Below, in pieces: positions 22,768-34,256 of a stretch of 64,000 nucleotides of DNA (its first letter is position 1; each line of letters opens with the position of its first letter). A model generated the notes under the pieces. That model was not told the origin of the DNA, did not search any database, and saw only the letters and a list, made by a program, of their open reading frames with translations. Position numbers and translations under genes: made by a program. This DNA comes from Pleurotus ostreatus/Saccharomyces cerevisiae fusant (lineage: Eukaryota; Opisthokonta), in contig JAMQCK010000007.1 of NCBI GenBank assembly GCA_024196135.1, positions 237,862 through 301,861 on the forward strand. Direction: 5' to 3'.

Positions 22768-24016
22768 ATGTTCTCCGCTGCCCGCGTTTCGTCCTGGCTC
22801 TTGGTCCTCTTCAGCGCGCTCGTGCTCGTCGCGCGCGCTGCACCGCTCGAGACCAACGCCCAGCGCTTCGCCCGCGGCCTGCCGCCTTTGGCGCCTGCTA
22901 ACCTGCGCAGAACGGGCACGGGGACTGACAGTGAGTGCGAGGACCCTTCGCTGCGATCAGTCGCTTACTATTGTTCTTCATCAACAAGGTGCTGATCATA
23001 GCCACCCGTCTGCCAAGCCACCTGTCTCGTAGGTCACGTCTGATCTAATCTAGCGATAGACTGACCTGTCGCAGGTACACCGGTCGTCTTCAGGCAAGGA
23101 CAGCGGACGGCACCGTCGTTGGATTCATCAGGAACTGGGAGGGCGCAGCGTCCATGTACGTCTGAGCCTTCGCCACTGAGGCGATCACTAACCCCTGTAA
23201 AGCTCCGGCATCAACTTTGGTACAAGCGACGAGGAGCTCCACGTCTCCTTCTCGACCTCCGGCGGCTACAAGCCCTTCGACATCCTGGCCACCGTGCGTT
23301 GATCATGACCATGCCTACCTGCCTCCCTTCTAACCCTTAGACGCAGAACCCCAACTTCCCCGCGCCCTACTACGTTGGCGCTGCCGGTACCGGCCCTCTC
23401 GCCAAGGGCAGCTATGCGTAAGTTCGCGCACCCTGATTCGCCTCCGACATCTTCTGATGCTTCGATCGCAGAACCGTCGCCTTCACCAACGTCGGCCAGA
23501 GTACGTACGACGTCATGCGCGAAGGGTCATATTTCTGATGCGTCCCTCCTTTTTAGCCCCTGCTGGTTCCAAGCCCGTAAAGTCAGGCGAGAACTCGTAC
23601 GAGTCCGCGATCTGGACGTTCAACCCGCAGACGAAGCAGTTCACTGGTGCGTATACGCAACTCTTCGTGATACACAACTCTTCATAAAAACCACTCGACG
23701 TACAAGAGATACCCGCACCATCGTCCGCTTACGCTCCCAAGATCACACGCTAATCACCCCTCCCTCCATCCAGCCCATTTCGTGAACCCCGACGGAAGCA
23801 AGCCGAAGACGCAGCTCGCGTACGACGCGCGGGCGAACGAGCTCTTCTTCGTCGGCGACCTCGCCGCGTACAACAAGCAGTTCGACTACTACCCCGCCGG
23901 CGCTGTGGTAAGTTCTGCTTGCGGATCCTTTGCGCAGCGCAAATCTATCACTATTGCGCGAATCAACCCCCGCTGACTGTGCATCCTCTCACCAGAACCT
24001 CTACCTCGTCGACTAA
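22768..24016 (+). CDS. Small secreted protein of unknown function, 238 residues
   Basis: Nine exons: 22768-22930, 23002-23032, 23075-23155, 23203-23293, 23341-23417, 23472-23500, 23557-23646, 23774-23907 and 23996-24016. The 31-nt and 21-nt exons are supported by phase. The start is followed by a typical signal peptide (SWLLVLFSALVLVARAAP). The mature part is Gly/Thr/Asn-rich with beta-like segments (YTGRLQARTADGTVVGFI, IWTFNPQTKQFTAHFVNPDG) and ends AVNLYLVD. No cysteine pattern or catalytic motif is visible. It resembles uncharacterised secreted proteins common in wood-decay fungi; function unknown. Confidence 0.75.
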
Positions 24017-25444
24017 GCGGACAAGATCGAACGAGGGGCCCCTCTGCTCGCGTCAAGTGAGGCGCCCGTGTTCGGTACGGCGCCTAGCACGGTATTGGTG
24101 CGGCGTCAAGGCCAAGCAAGACGTCAACATCAACTTCATACGCGCCCCTCCCCCCAACAACGATTCCAAACGCCGTGGCCAGCTCGGACGTTCTCGCGAA
24201 TCGAACATTGTATATCTATTAGGGCTGTAAGTGTGCATGGACTCGGACTGAGAGCTACGTACCTAGACTTTGGACTGCGATGGCGTACGGCCTGTGGCTA
24301 CGGACTTGTTACACTACACTAAGTATAAGAGAAATCTTGCTAGGTGGTCCTCCTTGGGCTCCTTGATGTACTACGACGGCTGCGTACCTCGTGTGCGTGG
24401 CCGTTTGTACGAACTTTGTGTACGAAATTTGATGTTGTTGATGTTTATAAAAGGCGTTCTTCGCTATGCTATGGTAGCCTGGTGACCAAACCTCCGACGC
24501 GATGCGAAGCAAAAGGAAATTTTGGCTGCCTCGGACAATGCCGTCGCGCACGTTTTGTCACAAATTCGACCATAAGGCCTGTCAGCCAAAATTCTGACGT
24601 ATTTTACCGGTCCCTCCCATGCCGCTTCGCTTTTGGCATGGGAGGGCTCCGGTCTAATGCTATGGGTGTTGTTCGGTACGGCGCTTCCAGTGTCAGTGGA
24701 ACTTCTGACCTTGTCTTGTGCTCATGCTGAATGTACGGGAAGGATTGTTGCTTGGACGTAGTCAAACCAAGGAAGACCCGCTGAATGCAATAAGAAATCG
24801 TGGTGATGATATTTCATGTCCGAATCGAGAACCGAGTCGGGGATAACCATGAAGCCCAGAAATATCTATGCAGCACAACACCCAGTATCTACGGCCGACT
24901 ACATATAACTTGGTAGCGATCTAGCCGTACAACGTACTATAAGTACAAACCCCCGATATATAAGATCCGAAAGATGGGCCAAAAGCCCGGCATGAATGAA
25001 TGTACGACGAAGTGGCCTGAGGAGAGGGAGAGGTGACGGGTTGAGGGAGGACGAGAGAGGATGGGGAGTAGGAGAGGCATGGGTGAAGTATGGCGATGAT
25101 AGGGAGATGGAGAGGAAGCGAGGGAGGACAGGCGCACAACGACCGTTGAAAGTGGAACAATATAGTACTTATCATAGGTAAAGCAAACCGAAAACACAGC
25201 GACGGAAAAAGCGAGCGATCATGACCAAGGACGTGTATGTATGCATCATGACAAGTTTCATGAGGATGGATGGATGATGAATGCGTATGCTATGATTGTG
25301 TGTTGTGGTTGTTGTTGAGTGAGGATGAGGACGATGCAGCGGAGACAGGGCAGAGGACAGGAGGTGAGAAAGAAGCGAAGAGAAATATGCGAATCAAGAT
25401 GTAGGCAGTAGATGCGAGTCAGTTCGAGGAGGGGATGGCGGGTG
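24017..25444. other. Gap between secreted-protein gene and histidine kinase 3' end
   Basis: These are convergent 3' flanks. It contains the fold-back at 24602-24656 and, just left of it, a wider inverted pair (TTTTGGCTG near 24512 and CAGCCAAAA near 24583). From 25000 to 25400 the plus strand is purine-rich (GAGG/GATG runs). No coding signal is seen. Confidence 0.5.
24602..24656. repeat. Short fold-back repeat (family also at 63.93 kb)
   Basis: Arms TTTTACCGGTCCCTCCCATG.. and its near-complement ending CCGGTCTAA pair over about 22 bp around an 11-nt loop. The outer sequence ATTTTACCGGTCCCTCC and the distal CCGGTCTA are shared with the right end of the window. Confidence 0.6.
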
Positions 25445-28400
25445 CTATAACGCGGCGTGCGCGGAGTAGCGACTCGTTATGTTGTGTTTTCGCCGGTAGC
25501 GCGCGATGTTGACAAGGTCCATCAAGCGACTGCAAGGAAGTCAGCACGCCTCAATCATACACACTAAGAACTGAAACTCACTCTCGTGTAAGTGGCTTGG
25601 TGAGAATCATATCAGCACCCGCGTCCTTGTACTCGCCCTGATCCGTGACGAGCGCGTTGCCAGTGCAGCCCACGACAAAGTCCAACCTCCCCGCGCCCCG
25701 CAACTTCCCCACCGCCTCCAAGCCTGTCATCACCGGCATCGAGTTGTCCAGACAAACAAGGTCGAACCGTCGTTCTGGCGGGCCTAGGAGGATATCCAAG
25801 CATTGCTGCCCGTCGGTTGCCGTCGTGACCTTGGCGCCCATGGACTGTAACAGCCTGGCCATGATCTTCCCAGTCAGAGGCTCGTCATCGACGACGAGGA
25901 CCTCCAAGGGCTCTTCCGACGGTATGGGTCCGTTGGCGACGGAAGGGACCGAGGGCGTCATACTAGGTGCATGGCGGGGAGGTTTGGGTACCTGCAACGT
26001 CGACGAGGTCGTATTCGTCGTGTTTGACAATGGGGCAGGAGGCGGGCTCTTGTGATCAGCCATCGAGTCCACCGGCGACCTCGGCACCGTCGGCGACAGC
26101 GACGGCGGCGGCGTCCTCGACACCGGCCTCTGCAACGGCTGCGGCATCGGCATCCTTGCCTTCTCCCCCGAATCCAACCTAAACTCGCCCTCCTCCGCAG
26201 GCGTCTCCGCCAACGCCGCGCCCGCCATATCCAGCACGCTCGTCCGCTTCCCCGACAGCGGCCCCGGCGACCCCGCGAGCGTGCTCTCCGTCGCCTCGGA
26301 GCCTGGCGTCGGGAGGAAGGGCTGCATAAATGCGGTGGACACAGTGGTGTCGGAAGCCATGGAGGTGAAGGCAAAGGGCGCTTGCGGCTTCGCGAAGGGT
26401 GAGTTCGGGGTACCGAGGGAGGCAGGGCTGGAGGGCGTTTGGATGCTGGGCGGTGGTGGGATGGTGCTCATCATTGCCTTAGCCGCGCGGACCTCGCCCT
26501 GCGTCGCGACCGGGAATGAGAGCTCGAACCAGAAGATCGCTCCCTCACCCTTGCGGGAAATGACACCCTGAAGGAAAGTGTCAGTAAAATATGTTGTAAC
26601 CTGAAGTGTGCCAACTAACCATTTTACCACCGCTCAGTGCAATGAGCTGCCTCACAATCGGCAGTCCCAACCCGCTGCCCTTCCCGCTATTCTTGCCGAT
26701 CGCGGTCTGCACAAACGGCTGGAACTTGCGCAGCTTGCGGAACTCGCCTGGCGTCACTAATCCACTTGTCAGCCTCCGCCCTCCCTTCACGATAAAAGAA
26801 AAACACTCACACCCTGGCCCCTGATCATGCACCTCTACCCTGAACTTGAACATCCGCATGCTCACCGACTGCGGCGACCCCGTCGAGCTCTTCCCATCCG
26901 TCGACGTCGCGTCCTCCGTCCTTCTCTCCTCCTCCCCCATCTTCCCCATCTCCACCGTCACGTGCCCCGGATCCTTCTCCTTCTCCAAGTCCTTCTCGGA
27001 ATCCAGGCATCCGCCCTCCTTCTCCCTACCCCTCTCCTCCCTGTCCCTCTCCTCCTTCTCCCTCACCCGCCCCTCCACAATCTCCCTCTCCCTCGCATCC
27101 ATCGCCAACCGCTCGTCCTCCTCCTCCCTCATATGCCGATCCGCCGGCGTCTGCACCAGCTTCGTCACGATCGTCACCGCGCCGCCCTCGCCCGTGAACT
27201 TGATCGCGTTGCTGCCCAGGTTCGTGATGATCTGCCGCAGCCGGATCTCGTCGCCGATGACCCAGAGGCCTTCATCGGGCGTGGGCGAGTTCGGGCGGAG
27301 GCGGACCTCGTCGATGTTGGCGTCGAATTTGACCGCGAGGGGGATGCCTTTGGCGGCGGCGGCGACCTGAGCATGAATGTCAGATGATTTTCGGGACAGG
27401 AAGGAATTTTGTGACTGACATTCAAGTGCGAAAAGATATGCGACAGGGTGCGGTGGAAAGGGAATGGACGCGGCTTGAACTCGAAGAGGCCAGTGTCCAT
27501 TTCTATATTTCACGTCAGCTGCGTTCTCCGAGACTCATTGCATAACACGCACTCTGCAAATCCAGCACGTCATTGAGCACCTGCTGCATCTGCTTGAGAC
27601 TGACTTCCAGCGCGTGCACCTCGAACGTCTGCGTCTTGACCGTCTCCTTTTTCAGCGTCCCGGAGGCTTGCAGACTGTCGAAGGAAAGCACTGTAGTAGT
27701 GATTAGTAAGGCACGTGGCATTGATAAATATATTACGAGAAAGGCGAAGAGAAAGGCCACTTACTCGCAGTATTCAACGGCACCCGTACTTCATGAAAGA
27801 TGTATGCCGCAAAAAGCGAACGGCTCTCGCTGAGTTGGGCCTCGGCTTGCTTCGAGGACTCTAGCTGGAAGTACGCCTGCTTGAGCTGCGCATTGAGCTG
27901 ATGAAGATGTCGGCGGGCCTGGGATAAATTGCTGTTAGTTGAGGCATACCGACACTTCCGGAATGAGCGCACCTTCTCCATGCGGTATGATAGCCACTGA
28001 ACGAAGATGGAGAAAAGAGCCTGGAATTTGAACTCAGCATGCAGGCAAATGGCGAGAAAGAGGAATACATACATATCCGACGACGTTCCTCGCGTAAATG
28101 GTTTGATCCGGAATGATCATAGTGTTGAGCAGGATGAAGAACACAACCTGCGACAGTATAGCGTAAGCGAGATGAGCAACGGGACAACGGAGGCGAGAAT
28201 GAATGGGGATTGGGTCGTGGAGGCGGAGGCGGTGTTCTCGACCGCAGGAGCGCAGGAAGCGCAGACCAAGGCAGCCAAACGAGGGTGTACCCCGAATAGA
28301 GTGAAGATGAACCCCGTATGGAGTGAAGGTGCACCCCGGCTGGAGTGAAGCAGAGCCTCAAGTGGTGCGAAACCGAGCCCCAAAAGGCGCGCAACGGCAC

Positions 28401-29687
28401 CATGAAGCTACGCCGGAGGAGAGTGTGTGAGGACTGTACGTACCTGGAAGAACGCCATGTAGGACCGCCGCGCGCAGATGAACAGCGCGATGACAGGGAA
28501 GCCCGTCGCATAGTAATCTAAGCGCCAAGTGAGTGAGTTGAAGCGGCGCAGGTGGGGCACTAGAAGGGTAGATGTGGCACTGGAGGGTGACGTACACATC
28601 GCTAGAAAATCCTGTAGATTATCGTCGGCAATTGTTGTTGGAAAGAGAAAAGGGAGGACGTACCTTGCCGTGGCAGTTTTTCTCCGGGGTGTAGAAGCCA
28701 CATTCCTTGATCTGGTGGACGAATGATTAACTGCTTCACGACGCAAACACAAGTAAGTAATTTACCTGAATGACCTCCGTGAGCGCGCAGTACCAGGTCG
28801 CGATGCAGAACCATGTCTGGAAGATGAACGGCGCCTTGTTATTGAGGTTGATTGCCACCATGACCGGAACGGGCAGCGTAAACAAGGTGAAGACGCCGTA
28901 CTGCACATGTTCAGCGGACGTGCATGGCAAATCCGTGGAGTCATACTCACAAAGGCGATGTACTCGTACAGCGTCACGCTGTGATTGAGCCACAGGTACA
29001 ACGCCCAGTTTATGACGAGGTAAAGGGAGAAATAACTGCGTCGATGTCAGTATGGCAGGTGGGCGAGAAGTAAGGCAACGCACCCTGCAGCCATCTTGTT
29101 GTTGTGCCACTGCTCCTTCTGGTACCGGATCTCTGCGTCCTTGTCCGGGAACGTAGGGTGGAAGAAGGCGATCACGGCATAGTACGCCTGCCAAAACAGA
29201 GGCGCCCAGCGCAGGCGCATGCGCATAGAGTCCGAGGCATGAGGGTAGTCGGGGTAGTAAACCGGGTCGCTGATCGGGGGGACCGACTGATTGTCCTCCT
29301 CCCCGGATACTACGACCTCGTCTACGCTCCAGTCGGACTCCTCGTCGTGGTGCTCGACATAGTGCCGGTACTCAGGGTTGTTGACGCTGGCTGCGTAGAG
29401 ACTGGCGGGTGTCTTGCCGTAAAGTGACCCCTCGACGCTCGTCCCGCGGCTACCAGCAGGCCCCTTCCCAAGCCCGTCAGACGGCGTCCCCGTATTCGTC
29501 TTCGTTAGCTTGCTATGGAGAACTGCATTCCAAATATTAGTTTCAAAATTTACGGCAGCGCCCCCCACGCACAGTGAATGACGGTCCATATGCGCTGCGG
29601 CCACGGCGGCCTCGCATCCCTCTTGACGCGCTCGTCAAAGTTGACGACGTGGACGTTGTGGAGCGGGAGCGCCTGACCGTTGTCCAT
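25445..29687 (-). CDS. Hybrid sensor histidine kinase with multi-span membrane sensor and C-terminal receiver
   Basis: Sixteen minus-strand exons run from 29687-29573 to 25529-25445, totalling 3174 nt (1057 residues); one exon (28611-28596) is 16 nt. Order: a cytosolic N-terminus of about 180 residues; five or six membrane spans (about 185-345, e.g. SLYLVINWALYLWL, FPVIALFICARRSYMAFF); a coiled linker; H-box AAYIFHEVRVPLN with the phospho-acceptor His near 387; an ATPase domain with N-box LRQIITNLGSNAIKFT near 520 and G-box GSGLGLPIVRQL near 690. A long Ser/Pro linker leads to a receiver starting LEVLVVDDEP near 923, with the acceptor Asp in CLDNSMP near 971 and Lys in LTKPL. All catalytic residues are present. 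Such kinases feed the Ypd1 phosphorelay. A Glu/Arg-rich insert interrupts the ATPase domain. The ligand is unknown. Confidence 0.85.
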
Positions 29688-31903
29688 CGCTGCTTGAGCC
29701 GGTGGGGGGTAGCGGTGGACGCTATGGTCCGCGTTGAGCGGGAGCGTTTCTGGATCGCCCAGCGCGACGACGAGGGGAGTTGACAAGCAGCAGCGATGGT
29801 CACATTCGCGGCGCCCACGATCGTAAGGAACACTTCCGCATGGGGCAATTTCATAACACCGCATCACCGATGATGACATCACTCCCTTTGCTTCCCATTC
29901 AGGCCGGACCCTGACCTGAATGGAGAACGGTCCTCGAGCATCTCCTGCTGCTTTCCTTCTTGCTTTCGACGCTCATCGACGCCAGGAAACGCTCTCTCTT
30001 TTCACTTTTGGGGCGGAACATAACCGATATCCGCGCTAGCAAGGACTCAGGTTGACCCGTGTCACTAGTGGCGATGCAGCAATTAAAGCATTTATGGACT
30101 TTTGGGGCTCAGACTTCGCTCGTCTTCGCGCTCTCGTCAACGCTAATTTCGCGACAGACTAGAGACTCTTGCACGCAGCTGGCTTATAACGCTACTGGTA
30201 GAAGAGCTCGCCAAAATACAAGCCAGATATCACGCGCCAATCCGCCATCGACACGCACTCTTCCCGATGACCACACGCGCGCTCACATACGTGCCTCGGG
30301 ACTCACCATAAGACATCGCGCACCTACGCAACGACGTACGTACAGCATCCGCTGCCGACGCAATCTTCCTCGCGTGGTCTGCGCATGCGGCGGCGCTCTG
30401 GCGAACGACTGGACTCTATAGCGGCGAACTCAACAGCTCCGCTACTTTTCGCAGGCGACATCCACTGCAGTGTTGCAGAAGCTCGCTCCCGACGGTCATC
30501 TTCACAACCGTGATCCTCCGATTGGACGAAAAAAATCAGTACACTCCGCCGTCTCCACGTCTTCCTTCCGAGGTTCTCGTCTCTTTCGCCACATCTCCCA
30601 TTTGTGCAATTCAAGAACCACTGCTTCGTCTTTCCCCGCCTCCTGCCGTCTCACGGGCACCAATTTCGTGCTCGATCTACCACTGGAGACTATATAGTCT
30701 ACACGCGCGTCCAGTACAGCGCCACCTACTCCGAAGACCTGCACAATGGCGAGTGAACCAACGGATTTTCGTAGGCGCAAAGTCGGAATTGCCGCTCGGG
30801 ATGATCTGCGTTTCGCGGCTAATCTCTTCGTGATCCCTTCATGTCGTACGACTGCGCCTCATGTACTCTCAGGTGCGGCTCAGGGCTCGTCATCTTGAAA
30901 TCATAGAGCCGAGGCCTTGACATCGAGGAAGCATGGAACGGCCACCTCTGACCCTCCATACCTCGCAAGCAGAACCTTCTACTGGATCAAGCAGGTCGGC
31001 TTGGCCGTGCTTTCCAGCGGTGACACCAACCACAATCAAAATCAGCATGAACACAATGGCAGGTCACGACCAAGTTCCCTTCCCTGCTACACCTTCAAGA
31101 ATATGCCTGCAGGCTATTGTTTAGGCATATGCGGGCCCCACGCACCATCTTTGGTCTAGTCTATAGCGTAACGTTGCCAGGGAACCTCTGAGCGGCGAGG
31201 ACGTACTACTGTGAGCACCTTCATTGTTCATGTTACTCCTTCAGTATATCCGGCCCAGCGGACCTGCGGGCCCTTCATGTCCGGCGAGCCGGTTCCCTTT
31301 GTGACTCACCACATGTCACTCGACGGCGGTATGTGCTGCGTCGTCTCCGCCCATCTCCCGTGCTCACGACGAGCTGTACGGCCACCGCAACCGGCGGGCT
31401 TCTACGCTAGATGGCCTATGGAAATTCTGGGGCATCCCAGGCTCACGCAGATGAGCGCTTCCCCAAGTCAGAAGGCCTGCATCCCACAGGCGTCGGGCGC
31501 CATCCACTCAGGGTCGGATCACTTGCGGTATTCTCACTGGAGATACTTCCCCGTCGTGTTGTCTCCGCCTTGCTTTGTTCTGGTGTTCGAGAAGGAGGGG
31601 CAGGACGTAGGGCTGTACTTCGATAGTCGAATGTAGAGCGCAGATCAATACGTATTCCCCCGCGGGTGCTCGTAGGGTCTCCCACAAAGGCAAGCCCATT
31701 CCGTTCGCAAAGGCAATACCCAATCCGGGCGATTCCCTTGTGATGCGCCACTGATCTGACATATCGGCGGCCGCGGAGGATTGGAAATCGGCTTGTGATG
31801 GGCCAGAAGTTGTCTCAGCTCTGACCCACGCGTCCGGCACGCGTCCCTCGCCTTTTTGTCTTTCGCGGCGACCGCATACGGCGCCTTGTCTGCGCCCACC
31901 ACG
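29688..31903. other. 2.2-kb divergent intergenic region
   Basis: It lies between the divergent starts of the histidine kinase and the HMG-box gene, and is the longest gap in the middle of the window. Open stretches on both strands lack splice or domain support. Long 5' leaders or upstream exons for either gene are possible here, but I can support none. Confidence 0.45.
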
Positions 31904-33385
31904 ATGGAGATGACGCTCTCGTTCAGCAACGCGACCGCGGAGGACTTCCGCGACGACGGCAAGCCGCCCGCGGCCCCAAAGCCCAAAAAGCTGAAGAAGA
32001 CGGCGCCGGCGATGCAGCCCGGGCACGTACCGCGCCCGCCGAACGCCTTCATGCTCTTCCGCTCGGACTTTGTGAAGAAGGGCAAGGTCCCCTCGCACAT
32101 CGAGTCCAACCACGGCTCGCTCAGCAAAATCGCGGGTGCGTCCGCCGTCACATGACGGAGACAATCACTGACGGGGGCGGGCATCACAGGCGCATTGTGG
32201 CGAGCGTTGCCGGACGAGGAGCGTCAGTACTGGTACCGCAAGGCGGACGAGGAGAAGGATATACACCAGCAGGAGCATCCAGAGTACGAGTTCAGGCCGT
32301 CGCGCCCGTCGAAGGAGACCTCCGATGCGGCAGCAAAGGCACGCAGGCAGAGTCGTGCGGCCAAGGCAGCCAGCGACGGCCTCTTCCTCACCTTTGAGGC
32401 GAAGCCCCAGCCAGTGGGCAGGACTATCCCTCCGCCTCCCTCGATCCTCAGGCAGCAGCAAATAATACCTCCGGTGGGAGCTCCAATACCATCTGCGCCA
32501 CCGCCCCCGCCCCCGCGTCAGCCAACCCCACCCGCCTCGGGGTCCGCATCAGACAGGCAGCGCAGGACGGTGCACATGTCGAGCTTCCTGCGCGAGTACA
32601 ACACTGCGCGCTGCGAGTTCATCGCCAAGCTCATGATCGAGGCCGTCCCCGAGGAGGACTATCCCGAGCGGATACGCAAGTGGGAGGAGGAGTTCTCGAA
32701 GAAGGACTACATCTTCGACTGGCGCTACGTCGGGAAGGAACAGGCGCTCGCCGGGCACAGTGCCTCGCCCGAGGCGCACGAGGGGAGCGACGAGGAGATG
32801 GGTGATGCGGAAGACTACTATTCTGACGACGGCATGATGCGCATCGACGAGGACGAGGTCGGGAAGGCGATGTACACCATGCGGCTCGATGACCAGCCGC
32901 GGTATCCGCAAGCATACCCGCCCGTCCCGCCGCCCTTGCCGCCTCAACAGGAGGACATCAAGCCCATCCGCCGCTCATCCATGTTCGACTTCGCCGCTGG
33001 CACGCGCGACGTACGCATGGCTGGGCCCCCTCCCTCTGCTTTCCCTCCCGTCCCCATCCCTGACCCTCGTGCGATGCCCGACCCCCGCGGGTACGCCCCG
33101 CACCCGTCGATGAAGTCCATGTCGCACTCGCACCTGCGCGAGTACAGCATGATGCAGCACACCGCGCCGCCGCTGGCTTCTCCTATACGGGAAGACTGGC
33201 GCGCCCCGCCACGGAGCCTCTCCCTGCCAAATACACCGCACCCGGATCGTGACCCGTTGACGCTGCCGCGCTCCTGGTACGACGCGGAGGGACGTATACA
33301 GCTGCCGCCTCCCGTACCGTCGCGACGCCAGTCGTTTGCGCCGGCCGGACAGCCTACGCTTCCCAGCAAGTGGATCCACGAATAA
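31904..33385 (+). CDS. HMG-box transcription factor (MATA_HMG type), 475 residues
   Basis: Two exons, 31904-32135 and 32190-33385, join inside the HMG box, a common intron position in fungal HMG genes. The box (residues about 45-120) reads VPRPPNAFMLFRSDF, IESNHGSLSKIAGALWRALP and EERQYWYRKADEEKDIHQQE, followed by HPEYEFRP. This is the sequence-specific MATA_HMG subtype, not the abundant non-specific HMGB. The remainder is Pro-rich with an acidic segment (SDEEMGDAEDYYSDDGMM). No second box is seen. The start is the first in-frame ATG; an upstream exon is possible. The family includes pheromone-response and fruiting regulators, but no specific role can be read here. Confidence 0.82.
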
Positions 33386-34256
33386 TCGCGGGTCTAATGC
33401 TCTCTATTGGTCTCCTTCCTGCCTGTCGCTGTCACCCTGCACTTGCGGGTTGCTTACTTGTGCCCACCCGCTCGTTAAGTTATCCGGACCACCCCAGTCT
33501 GTCCTATCCAAGATCTCTCCTCATCTCACCATACCTTACAGCGCACCCTAAATTTGTAGCATTACTGTTGTCCTGACGGGCTGCCCTCTATAATTCGTGA
33601 ATGGTCCGTCTGGCTGTTGTTTGTTGGTCATAGGGCGCCCCGCGCCCCCTCGATGGGTACTGGAGTTGCGCTACCCCCTGATGTGTTACAGCTCGCGGAC
33701 CTAGCTAGTCTACTACTACTGGCCGCGCGGTTCGACACGTCTGGCTCTTTCTTTGTGGATACATACTACCATGGTTTAAAGACACACTACTGGAATACTC
33801 AACCTGTCGCATTGCTTTCTACCCAGTACATTACCTTTCTGCTTTCGCCTTTCTTCCAATGTAATCTTTCGTGAACTGTGCGCTTGAGGGGGGGGGGGGG
33901 GGGTTCTTCGGAATCCTCTGTTTTCCCGACAAATTTCTGCTTGCAAAATGCCTTCGTCGTTTGAAACCTCGACTCGCTGAGCTTGATGATATTCACAGAA
34001 TCCAGTAAATGCGCGACAGGGTATCTGTGCATTGGAGAGGTCCATGGAAGGCATACACACTTGCAAAAGGGTCGTGAAAGTCGTGAGCAATAAGGTACTA
34101 CCAGTTATATACGTGCTGCATGCATAGAAGGGAGTACGAGAGTGTCCATGTGTTTGCATCCTGAAGCCTGTTTGGTCGATCCCTCACAGCATGCGTCGAT
34201 TCTTGGGACAGCCCTCGAGTCCCGACCAAATCGACTCTCGGGTCTCAACGCACATC
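33386..34256. other. Convergent gap with poly(G) tract
   Basis: This is the 3' flank between the HMG-box gene and Mvp1. It contains an uninterrupted run of 14 G at 33890-33903, possibly polymorphic. No gene is seen. Confidence 0.5.

Noticed and set aside
26827..27387. Plus-strand ORFs antisense to the histidine kinase ATPase domain
   Set aside because: They mirror the Glu/Arg-rich coding insert; composition-driven shadow.
30059..30833. Several overlapping ORFs in the histidine kinase/HMG intergenic region
   Set aside because: Mutually incompatible frames with no domain, signal or splice pattern.
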